Source: Pseudomaricurvus alkylphenolicus
GTDB lineage: Bacteria; Pseudomonadota; Gammaproteobacteria; Pseudomonadales; Cellvibrionaceae
Assembly (NCBI RefSeq): GCF_011683955.1
Contig: NZ_JAAQPI010000009.1
Coordinates: forward strand, 309,368 to 373,367
DNA length: 64,000 nucleotides
Reading direction: 5' to 3'
Shown here: positions 7,168 to 15,368 of the stretch, piece by piece
Layout of the letters: each line of letters starts with the position of its first letter
Numbering within the stretch: position 1 is the first letter of the stretch
The notes under the pieces: generated by a model
Told to the model about the DNA's origin: nothing
Database searches by the model: none
What the model saw: the letters and a program-made list of their open reading frames with translations, nothing else
Made by a program: the position numbers and the translations under genes

Positions 7168-9318
7168 TTAAAAATTGTACCCCACCTTGATTCCCACTGA
7201 GCGTGGACGATACTGGGCCGGCCTTCCCCCGAATCGACCCGGTGTAATGGCACCATCTTCATCCGCAAGGTTTTGCCCGAAAATTTCAATGACCGTATTG
7301 CCCACTTCCATCCCGAGACCAGCGTTAACCAGCGCCAAAGCATCACTTTCGTCTTCCGGATTGATCAACAGGGAATTTCTATTGATAAAGTACATGGGGC
7401 CCTGCTTGTTATAGGCGAGGCGGAAATACCCCGGATAATCCGTCGTCCAATCGAACTGATAATCGGCAGTCAATGAGTAACTGTACTTCGCCACATTATC
7501 CAGCGGGTCACCAACCACCTGTGCCGCGCCGGGAGGAACCGCGGTGTACTCGTGATCCGTGTAATTGCCGTTCAGCCCCAGCGTCAGACTCTCCGTTGCC
7601 TGCCACATCATGGATATATCAATGCCCTGTACTTCCGCTTCACCCAAGTTCTTGGTCAAACGAGCCAGAACCGGCTGGAAGATAACCTGCGCTCCCTGGA
7701 TATCCTGATAATCGGAGTAGAACAGTGCCACTTCTCCGTAGAGCGCTCCATCCAGCAGGCTCATCTTTGCGCCCAATTCGTAGGAGTCGACGTTTTCAAC
7801 GTCATAGGTTTGCGGAATGCCCATGGCAGCCAGCGCCGGGGAATTAAAGCCACCGCTGCGGAAACCCTGGGCGTAGCTGGCATACAGGTTAATATCGTCG
7901 GTTACGGCATAAGAGGCATAGAGACGTGGGCTGACGTCATCAAATTCACCTTTTTGGTGATTGCCCGGATCAAAAGTCACCACATCAAATGCCTGGCGTT
8001 CATCCTCAAAATAACGAATACCCGCACCGATGGTTAAGCGATCGGAAACGCGATAATCCACATTGGCAAACGCCGCCCAGGCTTCGTTTTCACTGGACTC
8101 TGGCGGTTGGCTGTGGGGTGCGGTAATGTAAGGGCCGTTATCCGGGAAAAGCCCGAGCCCGAACACATCAACACCCACCGGATTCGTGTCGGATTCCTCC
8201 TTGCGATAAAAGAAACCCACCACCCAATCGGCATTGCCCTCGCCGGTGGAATTCAAACGAATCTCCTGGGTGAAGGTTTCCGCCTGTTCGTATTCGGTTC
8301 GCTCAAAACCGATAGCCGCTACCGGTGCTGGAGGGCTCATGGCGGGAAACATACGGGTATCCGAAATCGCGTTGTCGATTTCGATCAGCCCCGTGGCACT
8401 GGTCAAGGTGCCGAAATCAAAATCGTAGGTCAGCGTCAGACCGTAGAAGTCGTAATCCAGCTCATAGGAAGTATCAAACCCTTGCGGATCACCAAAGGCG
8501 GTGAATTCGCTGTCGGACAGCGACAGGTTGGCATTGGTCGTCGCCCCCAAATCGTTTCTGTGAACAATCACCGTACCCAATGCTTGGAAGGCCTCGCTGA
8601 CCTGCCACATGGCCGATACCCGGACATTGAGCAGCTCACTGTCATTGGCGTCGTCCTTACCCGCATTAGGCTGATTGATCCAGCCGCCCTCGTCGGAATA
8701 GGTGACTGTGGTGCGCAGGGCAAACACGTCTTCAACCACGGGAATATTCACCGCTCCACGCAGTTCATAACTCATATCACCCTTAGCGGTATCAAAGGCA
8801 GAGACTTCCCCCTTACCCTCCATTTCGCTGAGATTGGGCTTTTTGGTGACGTATTTGACGGTACCACCGACGGAACCTGCGCCGTATAAGGTCCCCTGGG
8901 GCCCGCGCAGCACTTCCGCCCGCTCCAGATCATACAGGCTCAGGTCCACCTGGGTCGGACCCTGACCGGTAACGTCGATATCGTCCAGGTAAACCCCGAC
9001 AAGGGAGGAAGAACCAAAACCGTTACCAATACCACGAATGGTGAAGACCTGAGAGCCTTTGCGAGCCTCCTGCACATTAAAGCTGGGGACGGTGTATGAC
9101 AGATCCAGCGCACTGTCGATACCCTGTTGTTCAATAGCATCGCCAGTGGTCACATTAACGCTCATGGGGGTTTCGATCAGCGAGGTTTCCCGTTTTTGCG
9201 CCGTAACCACAATCTCCTCGAGCATCAGCCCGCCTTCCGCGTGGGCGTGGCCAATCAGGCCACCGGTACCGTACAAGGCCACCAGTGCTGCCAGCAGTTT
9301 CTTCTTGGATTGCTTCAT
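7168..9318 (-). CDS. TonB-dependent outer-membrane receptor
   Basis: The protein has 716 residues. The signal peptide ends at 'GHAHA-EGG'. It is followed by the TonB-box-like 'LEEIVVTAQKRETSLIETPMSV', the plug ('FTIRGIGNGFG', 'AEVLRGPQGTLYGAGSVGGTVKYVTKKP') and a beta-barrel ending in aromatic Phe (VGIKVGYNF). It stands alone between the phosphatase gene (convergent, shared 7.0-7.2 kb gap) and the IclR gene (same strand, upstream). The barrel contains 'LYASYAQGFRSGGFNSPAL', typical of this receptor group. The substrate is unknown. Linkage to the IclR/mhpFE locus could mean an aromatic or steroid-like substrate, but that is only positional inference. Confidence 0.95.
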   Translation of the reverse strand: MKQSKKKLLAALVALYGTGGLIGHAHAEGGLMLEEIVVTAQKRETSLIETPMSVNVTTGDAIEQQGIDSALDLSYTVPSFNVQEARKGSQVFTIRGIGNGFGSSSLVGVYLDDIDVTGQGPTQVDLSLYDLERAEVLRGPQGTLYGAGSVGGTVKYVTKKPNLSEMEGKGEVSAFDTAKGDMSYELRGAVNIPVVEDVFALRTTVTYSDEGGWINQPNAGKDDANDSELLNVRVSAMWQVSEAFQALGTVIVHRNDLGATTNANLSLSDSEFTAFGDPQGFDTSYELDYDFYGLTLTYDFDFGTLTSATGLIEIDNAISDTRMFPAMSPPAPVAAIGFERTEYEQAETFTQEIRLNSTGEGNADWVVGFFYRKEESDTNPVGVDVFGLGLFPDNGPYITAPHSQPPESSENEAWAAFANVDYRVSDRLTIGAGIRYFEDERQAFDVVTFDPGNHQKGEFDDVSPRLYASYAVTDDINLYASYAQGFRSGGFNSPALAAMGIPQTYDVENVDSYELGAKMSLLDGALYGEVALFYSDYQDIQGAQVIFQPVLARLTKNLGEAEVQGIDISMMWQATESLTLGLNGNYTDHEYTAVPPGAAQVVGDPLDNVAKYSYSLTADYQFDWTTDYPGYFRLAYNKQGPMYFINRNSLLINPEDESDALALVNAGLGMEVGNTVIEIFGQNLADEDGAITPGRFGGRPAQYRPRSVGIKVGYNF

Positions 9319-9594
9319 GTCTATACCCTCTTTTTTATTCTATACACGATCGGGGAACGTGCACGGATAGTTATCTAATCTGTTTACCTCGTAATCTAAT
9401 ATATAAGCTACCATAGCTATATGATAGGTTCAACAAACAAGTATCAATATTCTTATTTCGTATTGAGCCAGGCCTCGAAAATTCATCGGCAATGTGGTGA
9501 ATTGTGGCCAGAGGGGAAGAAAGATTGGTGTTTGTATCAGGCAAGGTCACAGAAATGACCCTATGGGGCGGTATGGCAGTGTCCGTGATAGTTT

Positions 9595-10347
9595 TTAACC
9601 CGTGCCGCTGTACAGAGCCTCCTGAATGTCTCCGGCAGCTGTGCGCAGCTTTTTCAACACCGACTTCAGGTTGGCTCCCACATGCTCGGGTTCACGCGAG
9701 GAAACTGACAGCGCCGCCAGCACCTTTTGGTCCCGATCCGTTATTGGCACTGCGACGCAAAACAGACCCTCTTCAAATTCCTCGACGTCCATGCCGTAAC
9801 CCCGTTTTGCGACGGCGCGAACCTCTTTACGTAACTGAGCTTCGTCCGTAATAGTCGCTGCGGTAATCTTTGGAAGAGTGCCACTGGAAAAATAATTATC
9901 AAGCTCCCTTGCGGACAAGCTACCAAGCAGCACCTTGCCCAGCCCGGAACAATAGGCATCCAGCTGAGCGGTTTCACGGGTAAAAAAACCGCTGCCTTCA
10001 ACCGCACATTTGACCAGATAGGTCACCATATCGTCTTCAAAAACACCGAGATGAACCGTCAAATTCATGTGCTTTGAAAACGCCTCGACAATCGGACGCG
10101 ATTGCTCAGACAAAAAGGCGTTGAACCCTTGCGTATCAAATCGCCTCAGCAGACACACGCCAGGCGCAAAGGCGTTGCGATTCTCGCGCCACACCAGCCC
10201 GCCTCGCTCAAGCGCGGTGATATGGCGATAGATGGTGGCCAGTGGCATATCCAGCTGTTGCGCCAGCTCTTCGACCCGGGTCTCCTCGTCCCACAGGACG
10301 TGTTTTAACACCGAAAGTGCCTTGTCGATCGATTTGGTACCAGTCAT
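9595..10347 (-). CDS. IclR-family transcriptional regulator
   Basis: The ATG at 10347 is preceded by GAGGCAGG and gives 250 residues. An upstream in-frame start would add 36 residues that do not fit the family. The N-terminal winged helix covers about residues 3-65 ('[13 protein letters not shown]...[29 protein letters not shown]'). The C-terminal effector domain covers about 75-245 ('[13 protein letters not shown]', '[21 protein letters not shown]', 'LSVSS'). IclR proteins sense small aromatic or organic acids. It is divergent from mhpF, with a 25-bp palindrome in the 134-bp gap. I infer that it controls mhpF-mhpE and itself. Confidence 0.93.
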   Translation of the reverse strand: MTGTKSIDKALSVLKHVLWDEETRVEELAQQLDMPLATIYRHITALERGGLVWRENRNAFAPGVCLLRRFDTQGFNAFLSEQSRPIVEAFSKHMNLTVHLGVFEDDMVTYLVKCAVEGSGFFTRETAQLDAYCSGLGKVLLGSLSARELDNYFSSGTLPKITAATITDEAQLRKEVRAVAKRGYGMDVEEFEEGLFCVAVPITDRDQKVLAALSVSSREPEHVGANLKSVLKKLRTAAGDIQEALYSGTG

Positions 10348-10368
10348 GGTCGAACCTGCCTCATTTGG

Positions 10369-10393
10369 TGAATTCTCATAATATGGGAATTCA
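10369..10393. promoter_or_regulatory. 25-bp near-perfect palindrome, probable IclR operator
   Basis: TGAATTC (10369-10375) faces GAATTCA (10387-10393). The inner bases CATA and TATG also pair, so 11 of 12 base pairs match around a single central base. It lies 22 bp upstream of the IclR start and about 90 bp upstream of mhpF. The position between divergent genes and the symmetry argue for an autoregulatory operator. Confidence 0.7.
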
Positions 10394-10481
10394 AAAAGGC
10401 AGGCAATTGCCCGCCCTTTCGAGCCACCGCATACTTTTACCCATATTCCAACCACTCCAGTTGTGCCTACAGGGGAGTCCT

Positions 10482-11414
10482 ATGAGTAAAAAGCTGAAAG
10501 CCGCGATCATCGGTTCGGGAAACATTGGTACCGATTTGATGATCAAAATCCTCCGCACCAGTGACCATATCGAAATGGGCGCCATGGTGGGTATCGATCC
10601 GAATTCCGATGGCCTCGCCAGAGCCAGCCGTATGGGCGTGGCCACCACCCATGAGGGTGTCGAGGGCTTAGCCGAGCTGCCGGAGTTTACCGATATCGAC
10701 GTAATTTTCGACGCCACCTCGGCCGGCGCTCATGTCCACAATCAGAACTTCTTGCTGGGTAAAAAGCCGAGCCTGCGCTTCGTAGACTTGACCCCGGCTG
10801 CTATTGGCCCCTACTGCGTTCCGGTGGTCAACCTGGAGCAGCACCTGAACGAGACCAACGTCAATATGGTGACCTGCGGTGGCCAGGCCACCATCCCCAT
10901 GGTCGCTGCGGTATCCCGCGTGGCCAAGGTTCACTACGGTGAGATTATTGCGTCCATCAGCAGTAAGTCCGCCGGGCCCGGTACCCGCGCCAATATCGAC
11001 GAGTTTACTGAGACCACCTCAAAAGCCATTGAAGTTATTGGCGGCGCCACCAAGGGCAAGGCGATTATTATTCTTAACCCCGCCGAGCCGCCACTGATGA
11101 TGCGAGACACCGTGTATGTTCTGTCGGAACTTGCTGATCAGGACCAGATCGCGGCATCCGTGAAGGAAATGGCCGAGGCCGTACAAAACTATGTGCCCGG
11201 TTACCGTCTCAAGCAGGAAGTTCAGTTTGATGTTATTGACGAATCCAACCCCGTGCATGTTGAGGGCGTTGGCCATATGACCGGTCTGAAGACATCCATC
11301 TTCCTGGAAGTTGAGGGCGCCGCTCATTACCTGCCCTCTTACGCAGGCAACCTGGACATCATGACGTCCGCGGCACTGGCAACAGCTGAGCGTATTGCTC
11401 AGTCACTGTCATAA
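10482..11414 (+). CDS. mhpF: Acetaldehyde dehydrogenase (acylating)
   Basis: This is a 310-residue protein of the DmpF/MhpF/BphJ family, which converts acetaldehyde (or propanal) plus NAD+ and CoA to acetyl-CoA (or propionyl-CoA). The Rossmann motif is GSGNIGTD (11-18). The catalytic Cys132 lies in '[10 protein letters not shown]', the same position as in DmpF. '[20 protein letters not shown]' and '[13 protein letters not shown]' are family blocks. The start has AGGGGAG upstream. It is followed at 33 bp by the partner aldolase, and the two enzymes channel aldehyde between them. The divergent IclR gene probably regulates the pair. Confidence 0.96.
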   Translation: MSKKLKAAIIGSGNIGTDLMIKILRTSDHIEMGAMVGIDPNSDGLARASRMGVATTHEGVEGLAELPEFTDIDVIFDATSAGAHVHNQNFLLGKKPSLRFVDLTPAAIGPYCVPVVNLEQHLNETNVNMVTCGGQATIPMVAAVSRVAKVHYGEIIASISSKSAGPGTRANIDEFTETTSKAIEVIGGATKGKAIIILNPAEPPLMMRDTVYVLSELADQDQIAASVKEMAEAVQNYVPGYRLKQEVQFDVIDESNPVHVEGVGHMTGLKTSIFLEVEGAAHYLPSYAGNLDIMTSAALATAERIAQSLS

Positions 11415-11447
11415 GAACATAAGCCCAGAATTTGACGAGGAATGACC

Positions 11448-12473
11448 ATGAGTTTTAACCCCGGTAAAAAATTGTATATTTCTGATGTCACCCTTCGCGA
11501 TGGTTGCCATGCGGTTCGTCACCAGTATTCCATCAAGAATGTTCAGGACATCGCCAGAGCTCTGGACAGTGCCAAGGTAGACAGCATCGAAGTCGCCCAC
11601 GGCGACGGCCTGCAGGGTTCCAGTTTTAACTACGGCTTTGGTGCCCACAGCGATCTGGAATGGATCGAAGCCGTCGCCGAAGTGGTTGAGCACACTCAGA
11701 TTGCAACATTGCTGCTGCCCGGCATTGGCACCATTCACGATCTGGACAACGCCTACAACGCCGGTGCCCGTATCGTCCGCGTGGCGACCCACTGCACCGA
11801 GGCCGATGTCTCCAAGCAGCACATCGAACATGCTCGCAAGCTGGGCATGGACACCGTTGGCTTTTTGATGATGAGCCATATGCAGACCCCGGAGGGTTTG
11901 GCGCAACAGGCCAAGCTGATGGAAGATTACGGAGCGACCTGCCTGTATGTGGTCGACTCCGGTGGCGCCATGAACATGAACGATATCCGTGATCGTTTCC
12001 GAGCGCTAAAAGACGTACTTAAACCCGAAACCCAGACCGGCATTCACGCCCACCACAACCTGTCCCTCGGTGTGGCCAACTCCATCGTTGCCGTGGAAGA
12101 AGGTTGCGACCGTATCGACGCCAGTCTGTCGGGCATGGGTGCCGGTGCCGGTAACGCACCATTGGAAGTGTTTATCGCCGCGGCTGAACGCATGGGCTGG
12201 GAGCATGGTACGGACCTGTATCAGCTGATGGACGCGGCCGACGATATTGTTCGCCCGTTGCAGGATCGCCCGGTACGGGTGGACCGCGAAACCCTGGCCC
12301 TGGGCTATGCCGGTGTTTACTCCAGCTTCCTGCGTCACTCCGAAATTGCCGCCGAGAAGTACGGTTTAAAGACCGTCGATATTCTGGTAGAGCTGGGCAA
12401 GCGCCGCATGGTCGGAGGCCAGGAAGATATGATTGTGGATGTGGCGTTGGATTTGTTAAAACAGCAAAGTTAA
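11448..12473 (+). CDS. mhpE: 4-hydroxy-2-oxovalerate aldolase
   Basis: This 341-residue DmpG/MhpE/BphI-type aldolase splits 4-hydroxy-2-oxoacids into pyruvate and an aldehyde, and needs a divalent metal. The N-terminal '[18 protein letters not shown]' carries the catalytic Arg17, metal ligand Asp18 and His21. '[15 protein letters not shown]' supplies the metal-binding histidines, and '[13 protein letters not shown]' and the C-terminal communication domain are intact. ATG 11448 is preferred to the ATG two codons earlier because GAGGA then has normal spacing. The hydratase and ring-cleavage genes usually found in meta-cleavage operons are not adjacent. Confidence 0.95.
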   Translation: MSFNPGKKLYISDVTLRDGCHAVRHQYSIKNVQDIARALDSAKVDSIEVAHGDGLQGSSFNYGFGAHSDLEWIEAVAEVVEHTQIATLLLPGIGTIHDLDNAYNAGARIVRVATHCTEADVSKQHIEHARKLGMDTVGFLMMSHMQTPEGLAQQAKLMEDYGATCLYVVDSGGAMNMNDIRDRFRALKDVLKPETQTGIHAHHNLSLGVANSIVAVEEGCDRIDASLSGMGAGAGNAPLEVFIAAAERMGWEHGTDLYQLMDAADDIVRPLQDRPVRVDRETLALGYAGVYSSFLRHSEIAAEKYGLKTVDILVELGKRRMVGGQEDMIVDVALDLLKQQS

Positions 12474-12479
12474 CAGGTC

Positions 12480-12512
12480 GCCGGCACCGAGGCATATAGC
12501 CCTGGTGCCGGC
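12480..12512 (+). terminator. Strong hairpin after mhpE
   Basis: GCCGGCACC (12480-12488) pairs perfectly with GGTGCCGGC (12504-12512), with an inner GGC/GCC extension. It starts 6 bp after the mhpE stop. No T-run follows, so termination would be Rho-assisted or the hairpin may only protect the 3' end. Confidence 0.5.
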
Positions 12513-12691
12513 ACCGCAATAGCAAAATATCACTCATATTGTCAGGCTATAACCGTTTAGCTGAATAGACTGAATTCAGCTAAGAGACCAAGAACCGCCT
12601 CTTCACAATAAAAATGGTGAAGGTCTCTGCTATAAATGTAAGGTCATCATCCAAAAACGGCCAATTCTTTATTATTGGGGGGAGCGCTACC

Positions 12692-13084
12692 ATGACCCGA
12701 GGTTACGCCCAGCGACATCGCCAGTCCGAACTCAATCAATTTGGCAAAAGCCTGACACGTCGAGCGAAATCCAGCTGTGAACTCTGCGGCGTGGTCCATA
12801 AACCTCTATCGGTTTTCGAAGTGCCGCCGCAGACCACGACACCTGAGCTGGAGCGCTGCGTGTACATCTGCACCACCTGTCATCATCAATTTGATAACCC
12901 CAAACACCTGGACAGCAGCCACTGGCGCTGCTTGCACAACTCGGTTTGGAGCGAAGTACCGGCAGTACAGGTGATGGCGGTATTACAGCTCAAACAGCTT
13001 CAGGGCAAACCCTGGGCCGATGAGTTGCGTGATCACTTGTATTTGCAGCCGGAGGTGGAGGATTGGCTGGCGCGCATACATTAA
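12692..13084 (+). CDS. PhnA-family zinc-ribbon protein
   Basis: ATG 12692 lies 8 bp after a GGGGGGAG ribosome-binding site and gives 130 residues. Two CxxC pairs, C29-C32 in 'SSCELCGV' and C60-C63 in 'YICTTCHHQF', form a zinc ribbon. The rest follows the PhnA-like family pattern ('VFEVPP', 'DNPKHLDSSHWRCLHNSVWSEVPAVQVMA'). PhnA was named from the phosphonate operon but is not required for phosphonate use, and the function of most members is unknown. Only 43 bp separate it from the AraC gene downstream, so the two may be co-transcribed. Confidence 0.82.
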   Translation: MTRGYAQRHRQSELNQFGKSLTRRAKSSCELCGVVHKPLSVFEVPPQTTTPELERCVYICTTCHHQFDNPKHLDSSHWRCLHNSVWSEVPAVQVMAVLQLKQLQGKPWADELRDHLYLQPEVEDWLARIH

Positions 13085-13090
13085 TCTTCA

Positions 13091-13124
13091 GGTGAGCTAT
13101 CACGACCCAAGTGATAGACTCACC
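13091..13124. promoter_or_regulatory. Long inverted repeat filling the phnA-like/araC gap
   Basis: GGTGAGCTATCAC (13091-13103) pairs with GTGATAG-A-CTCACC (13111-13124): 13 bp with a single bulged base and a 7-nt loop. It ends 3 bp before the AraC start codon and occupies the place where a ribosome-binding site should be. It could be an operator for autoregulation or an RNA hairpin that limits translation. Confidence 0.6.
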
Positions 13125-13127
13125 GCC

Positions 13128-13901
13128 ATGGAATATTCACAGCTGACACTGGATCTGCGCAGCTACAGTTCAGAGACGCGCACCCATCACCACGACTACC
13201 ATCAATTGGTATTACCCGTGTCCGGGGCATTGACCATGAATGTGGGCAACCGGGAAGGTGAAGTTAGAGCCCGCCAGATGGCGATCATTGCTGCCGGCGA
13301 AGAACACGGCTTTTCCGCCCCCGACCACAATCGTTTTGTGGTTGCCGATGTCCCCGCCTCCCTGGCGCCGGAGCTTGAGCGCCTGCCCGCGTTTATTACA
13401 TTGGATACCTCTCTGGCACATTACGTGACTTTCCTGCACCACCAGTTGATGGACGGCACTGGTAACCCGAGCGGTGAGAGACAGATGCTGCTGTTGTTAA
13501 TACAACTGCTGAAGGAACGATGCGGTGAGACCCTGCTGCGGGACCGGCGCATCGAAGCGGCCCGCGCTTATCTTGACAACCACTTCCGCCGGGCGATTCC
13601 ACTGACTCAGCTGGCCGCAGTTGCCAACCTCAGTACACGTCAACTCAGCGAACTCTTTCGACGTGAACTGGGAATGACGCCACAACAATATCTCGTCGAA
13701 AAACGCATGCAGAATGCGTGGCAACTGCTGGAGACAAGCGAACTAAGCATACAGCAGGTGGCCGACCAGGTCGGTTATAGCAGCGTTGCCAGTTTTAGTG
13801 ACCGCTTTCGCAAGCACTTCGGACGCTCCCCCCGCTATTTTCGCCAGATTGGAAAACAAATCCGCCGTTCTGGCAAAGACCCTGCCCAGCTAAATCCCTA
13901 G
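13128..13901 (+). CDS. AraC-family transcriptional regulator (cupin N-terminus)
   Basis: The protein has 257 residues starting at ATG 13128. The N-terminal cupin-like sensor (about 1-110: 'HHHDYHQLVLPVSGALTMNVG', 'IIAAGEEHGFSAP') is followed by an AraC two-helix-turn-helix domain (about 155-245: 'IPLTQLAAVANLSTRQLSELFRRELGMTPQQYLVEKRM' and 'IQQVADQVGYSSVASFSDRFRKHFGRSPRYFR'). The start has no SD because a long inverted repeat covers that region. The EamA exporter 40 bp downstream on the same strand is the likely target (inference), the common arrangement of an AraC regulator beside an efflux or metabolite exporter. Confidence 0.9.
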   Translation: MEYSQLTLDLRSYSSETRTHHHDYHQLVLPVSGALTMNVGNREGEVRARQMAIIAAGEEHGFSAPDHNRFVVADVPASLAPELERLPAFITLDTSLAHYVTFLHHQLMDGTGNPSGERQMLLLLIQLLKERCGETLLRDRRIEAARAYLDNHFRRAIPLTQLAAVANLSTRQLSELFRRELGMTPQQYLVEKRMQNAWQLLETSELSIQQVADQVGYSSVASFSDRFRKHFGRSPRYFRQIGKQIRRSGKDPAQLNP

Positions 13902-13941
13902 ACTTTGGTGGTTCCGGATTAGTCATCGCCAGAGGTGGGCA

Positions 13942-14847
13942 GTGTCACAGATACATCGAGCAACGTTTATCGGTTCTATATCCATCGTTCTTTGGGGCAC
14001 GTTGGCGCTTCTGACTCGCCTGACCGACGGACAGATTCCGGCTTTTCAAATGATGACCATGACCTTTAGCATTGCTTTTGTGATGATGAGCCTGCGCTGG
14101 TTCCAGCAGGGACACCTCGGATTACGCCATCTCCCTCGAGCGCCACTGGTTTGGTTGATCGGTATTGGCGGTCTGTTCGGTTACCATTTTTGCTACTTTC
14201 TCGCCATGAGCATGGCTCCCGCCGTAGAAGTCAGCTTACTGGCCTACCTATGGCCACTACTGATCGTCCTGTTTGCAGCCTTGCTCCCTGACGAAAAACT
14301 CAAGCCGCAGCACCTGCTCGGCGCTCTGTTGGCATTGGGTGGTTGCTGGACACTGATCGCTAAGGAAGGGACTATTTTCGGCTCTGAACACCTCGGCGGC
14401 TACCTTCTGGCCCTGGGTTGCGCATTGATATGGTCGATCTACTCAGTCGCCAGCCGCCTGCTCAAAGCCGCCCCCACCGACGCGGTGGGTTGGTTTTGCG
14501 CTGCCACCGCGCTGCTGGCTGCCGCTTGCCATTTGCTTTGGGAGCAAACCGTTTGGGAACTGAGCATTCGCCAGTGGATTGGCATTCTGGGTCTGGGTAT
14601 CGGGCCGGCAGGCATTGCCTTCGTTACTTGGGACTATGGTGTCAAGAATGGCAATTTGCAGCTATTGGGGGTACTTGCCTATGGTGCGCCATTGATCTCT
14701 GTGCTGCTACTGGTGCTGGCAGGAGAGGCCCAACCCAGTTGGGTTCTGGTTTGGGCCTGCATGGCAATTGTGGGAGGGTCGGCTTTGGCAGGTATCAGCA
14801 GCAAAGGTGGTGAGGGTAAGACTACTGAATCGGAACCGTGTCTCTGA
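13942..14847 (+). CDS. EamA/DMT-family exporter
   Basis: The protein has 301 residues and starts at GTG 13942, with AGAGGTGG upstream. Ten predicted membrane helices form two EamA repeats. The N-terminal 'ATFIGSISIVLWGTLALLTRL' and C-terminal 'GIAFVTWDYGVKNGNLQLLGVLAYGAPLISVLLLVL' resemble the YddG branch, which exports aromatic amino acids. Specificity cannot be assigned from sequence alone. The 3' end overlaps the convergent BLUF gene by 26 bp. Confidence 0.88.
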   Translation: MSQIHRATFIGSISIVLWGTLALLTRLTDGQIPAFQMMTMTFSIAFVMMSLRWFQQGHLGLRHLPRAPLVWLIGIGGLFGYHFCYFLAMSMAPAVEVSLLAYLWPLLIVLFAALLPDEKLKPQHLLGALLALGGCWTLIAKEGTIFGSEHLGGYLLALGCALIWSIYSVASRLLKAAPTDAVGWFCAATALLAAACHLLWEQTVWELSIRQWIGILGLGIGPAGIAFVTWDYGVKNGNLQLLGVLAYGAPLISVLLLVLAGEAQPSWVLVWACMAIVGGSALAGISSKGGEGKTTESEPCL

Positions 14848-15241
14848 GTGCCAACATCATCTGATGCGCACTTTCTCCTGACATTTCATAGGGATCAAAC
14901 TCGGGAGTCCCTGAATACTTCAAATTGATTGGGTAAGTCAGGGATGATTCCGGCATATAACCCATATTCCAACGATCAAATTCACGACTGATGATTTCCT
15001 GGTAATTCAACATCACAATTTCTTCATGACGGGGGTCATTCAGAATCTGGTGGTAGGTTTGATTCACCTTCGCTCTGGAGCCTTCGAGGCACTGGAGGAA
15101 AAAACGACGGTTAAAACACAGTAATCCCGTTACATTGTTACGCTCATTTTTCCCTCTCGCGACCTCGAGAATGCCCTCGATATCGGACGATTTAAAGGTC
15201 TCAGACACTCTGCTGGTGTAAATAAGCCTGACTAAGTACAT
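14822..15241 (-). CDS. Stand-alone BLUF blue-light photoreceptor
   Basis: ATG 15241, with AGAGGA upstream, gives 139 residues: one BLUF domain and a short C-terminal extension. The flavin-site residues line up with AppA: Tyr8 (RLIYTSR), Asn32 (ARGKNERNN) and Gln50 (FFLQCLEG), spaced exactly as Y21/N45/Q63. 'NNVTGLLCFNRRFFLQCLEG' and 'ILNDPRHEEIV' are family blocks. No EAL, GGDEF or cyclase domain is attached, so it must signal by protein-protein contact. The partner is not evident in the neighbourhood. Confidence 0.92.
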   Translation of the reverse strand: MYLVRLIYTSRVSETFKSSDIEGILEVARGKNERNNVTGLLCFNRRFFLQCLEGSRAKVNQTYHQILNDPRHEEIVMLNYQEIISREFDRWNMGYMPESSLTYPINLKYSGTPEFDPYEMSGESAHQMMLALRDTVPIQ

Positions 15242-15368
15242 TGATTTGGTCCTCTTCTCCATAAGATTACTCAACCTGTGCCTTCCTGTACGTTCAGACT
15301 TCAACATCGGATCACATCAGACTCGATATTTTTCTCCCGGAATAGAGACTGTATCTGCCGGGTGTATT

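Noticed and set aside
8107..8889. Open frame of 260 codons on the plus strand
   Set aside because: It is antisense to the TonB receptor gene at 7168-9318, and its composition is typical of a shadow frame.
12614..12691. Upstream in-frame start of the PhnA-like gene
   Set aside because: ATG 12692 has a strong SD and the family pattern begins there. The extra 26 residues have no counterpart.
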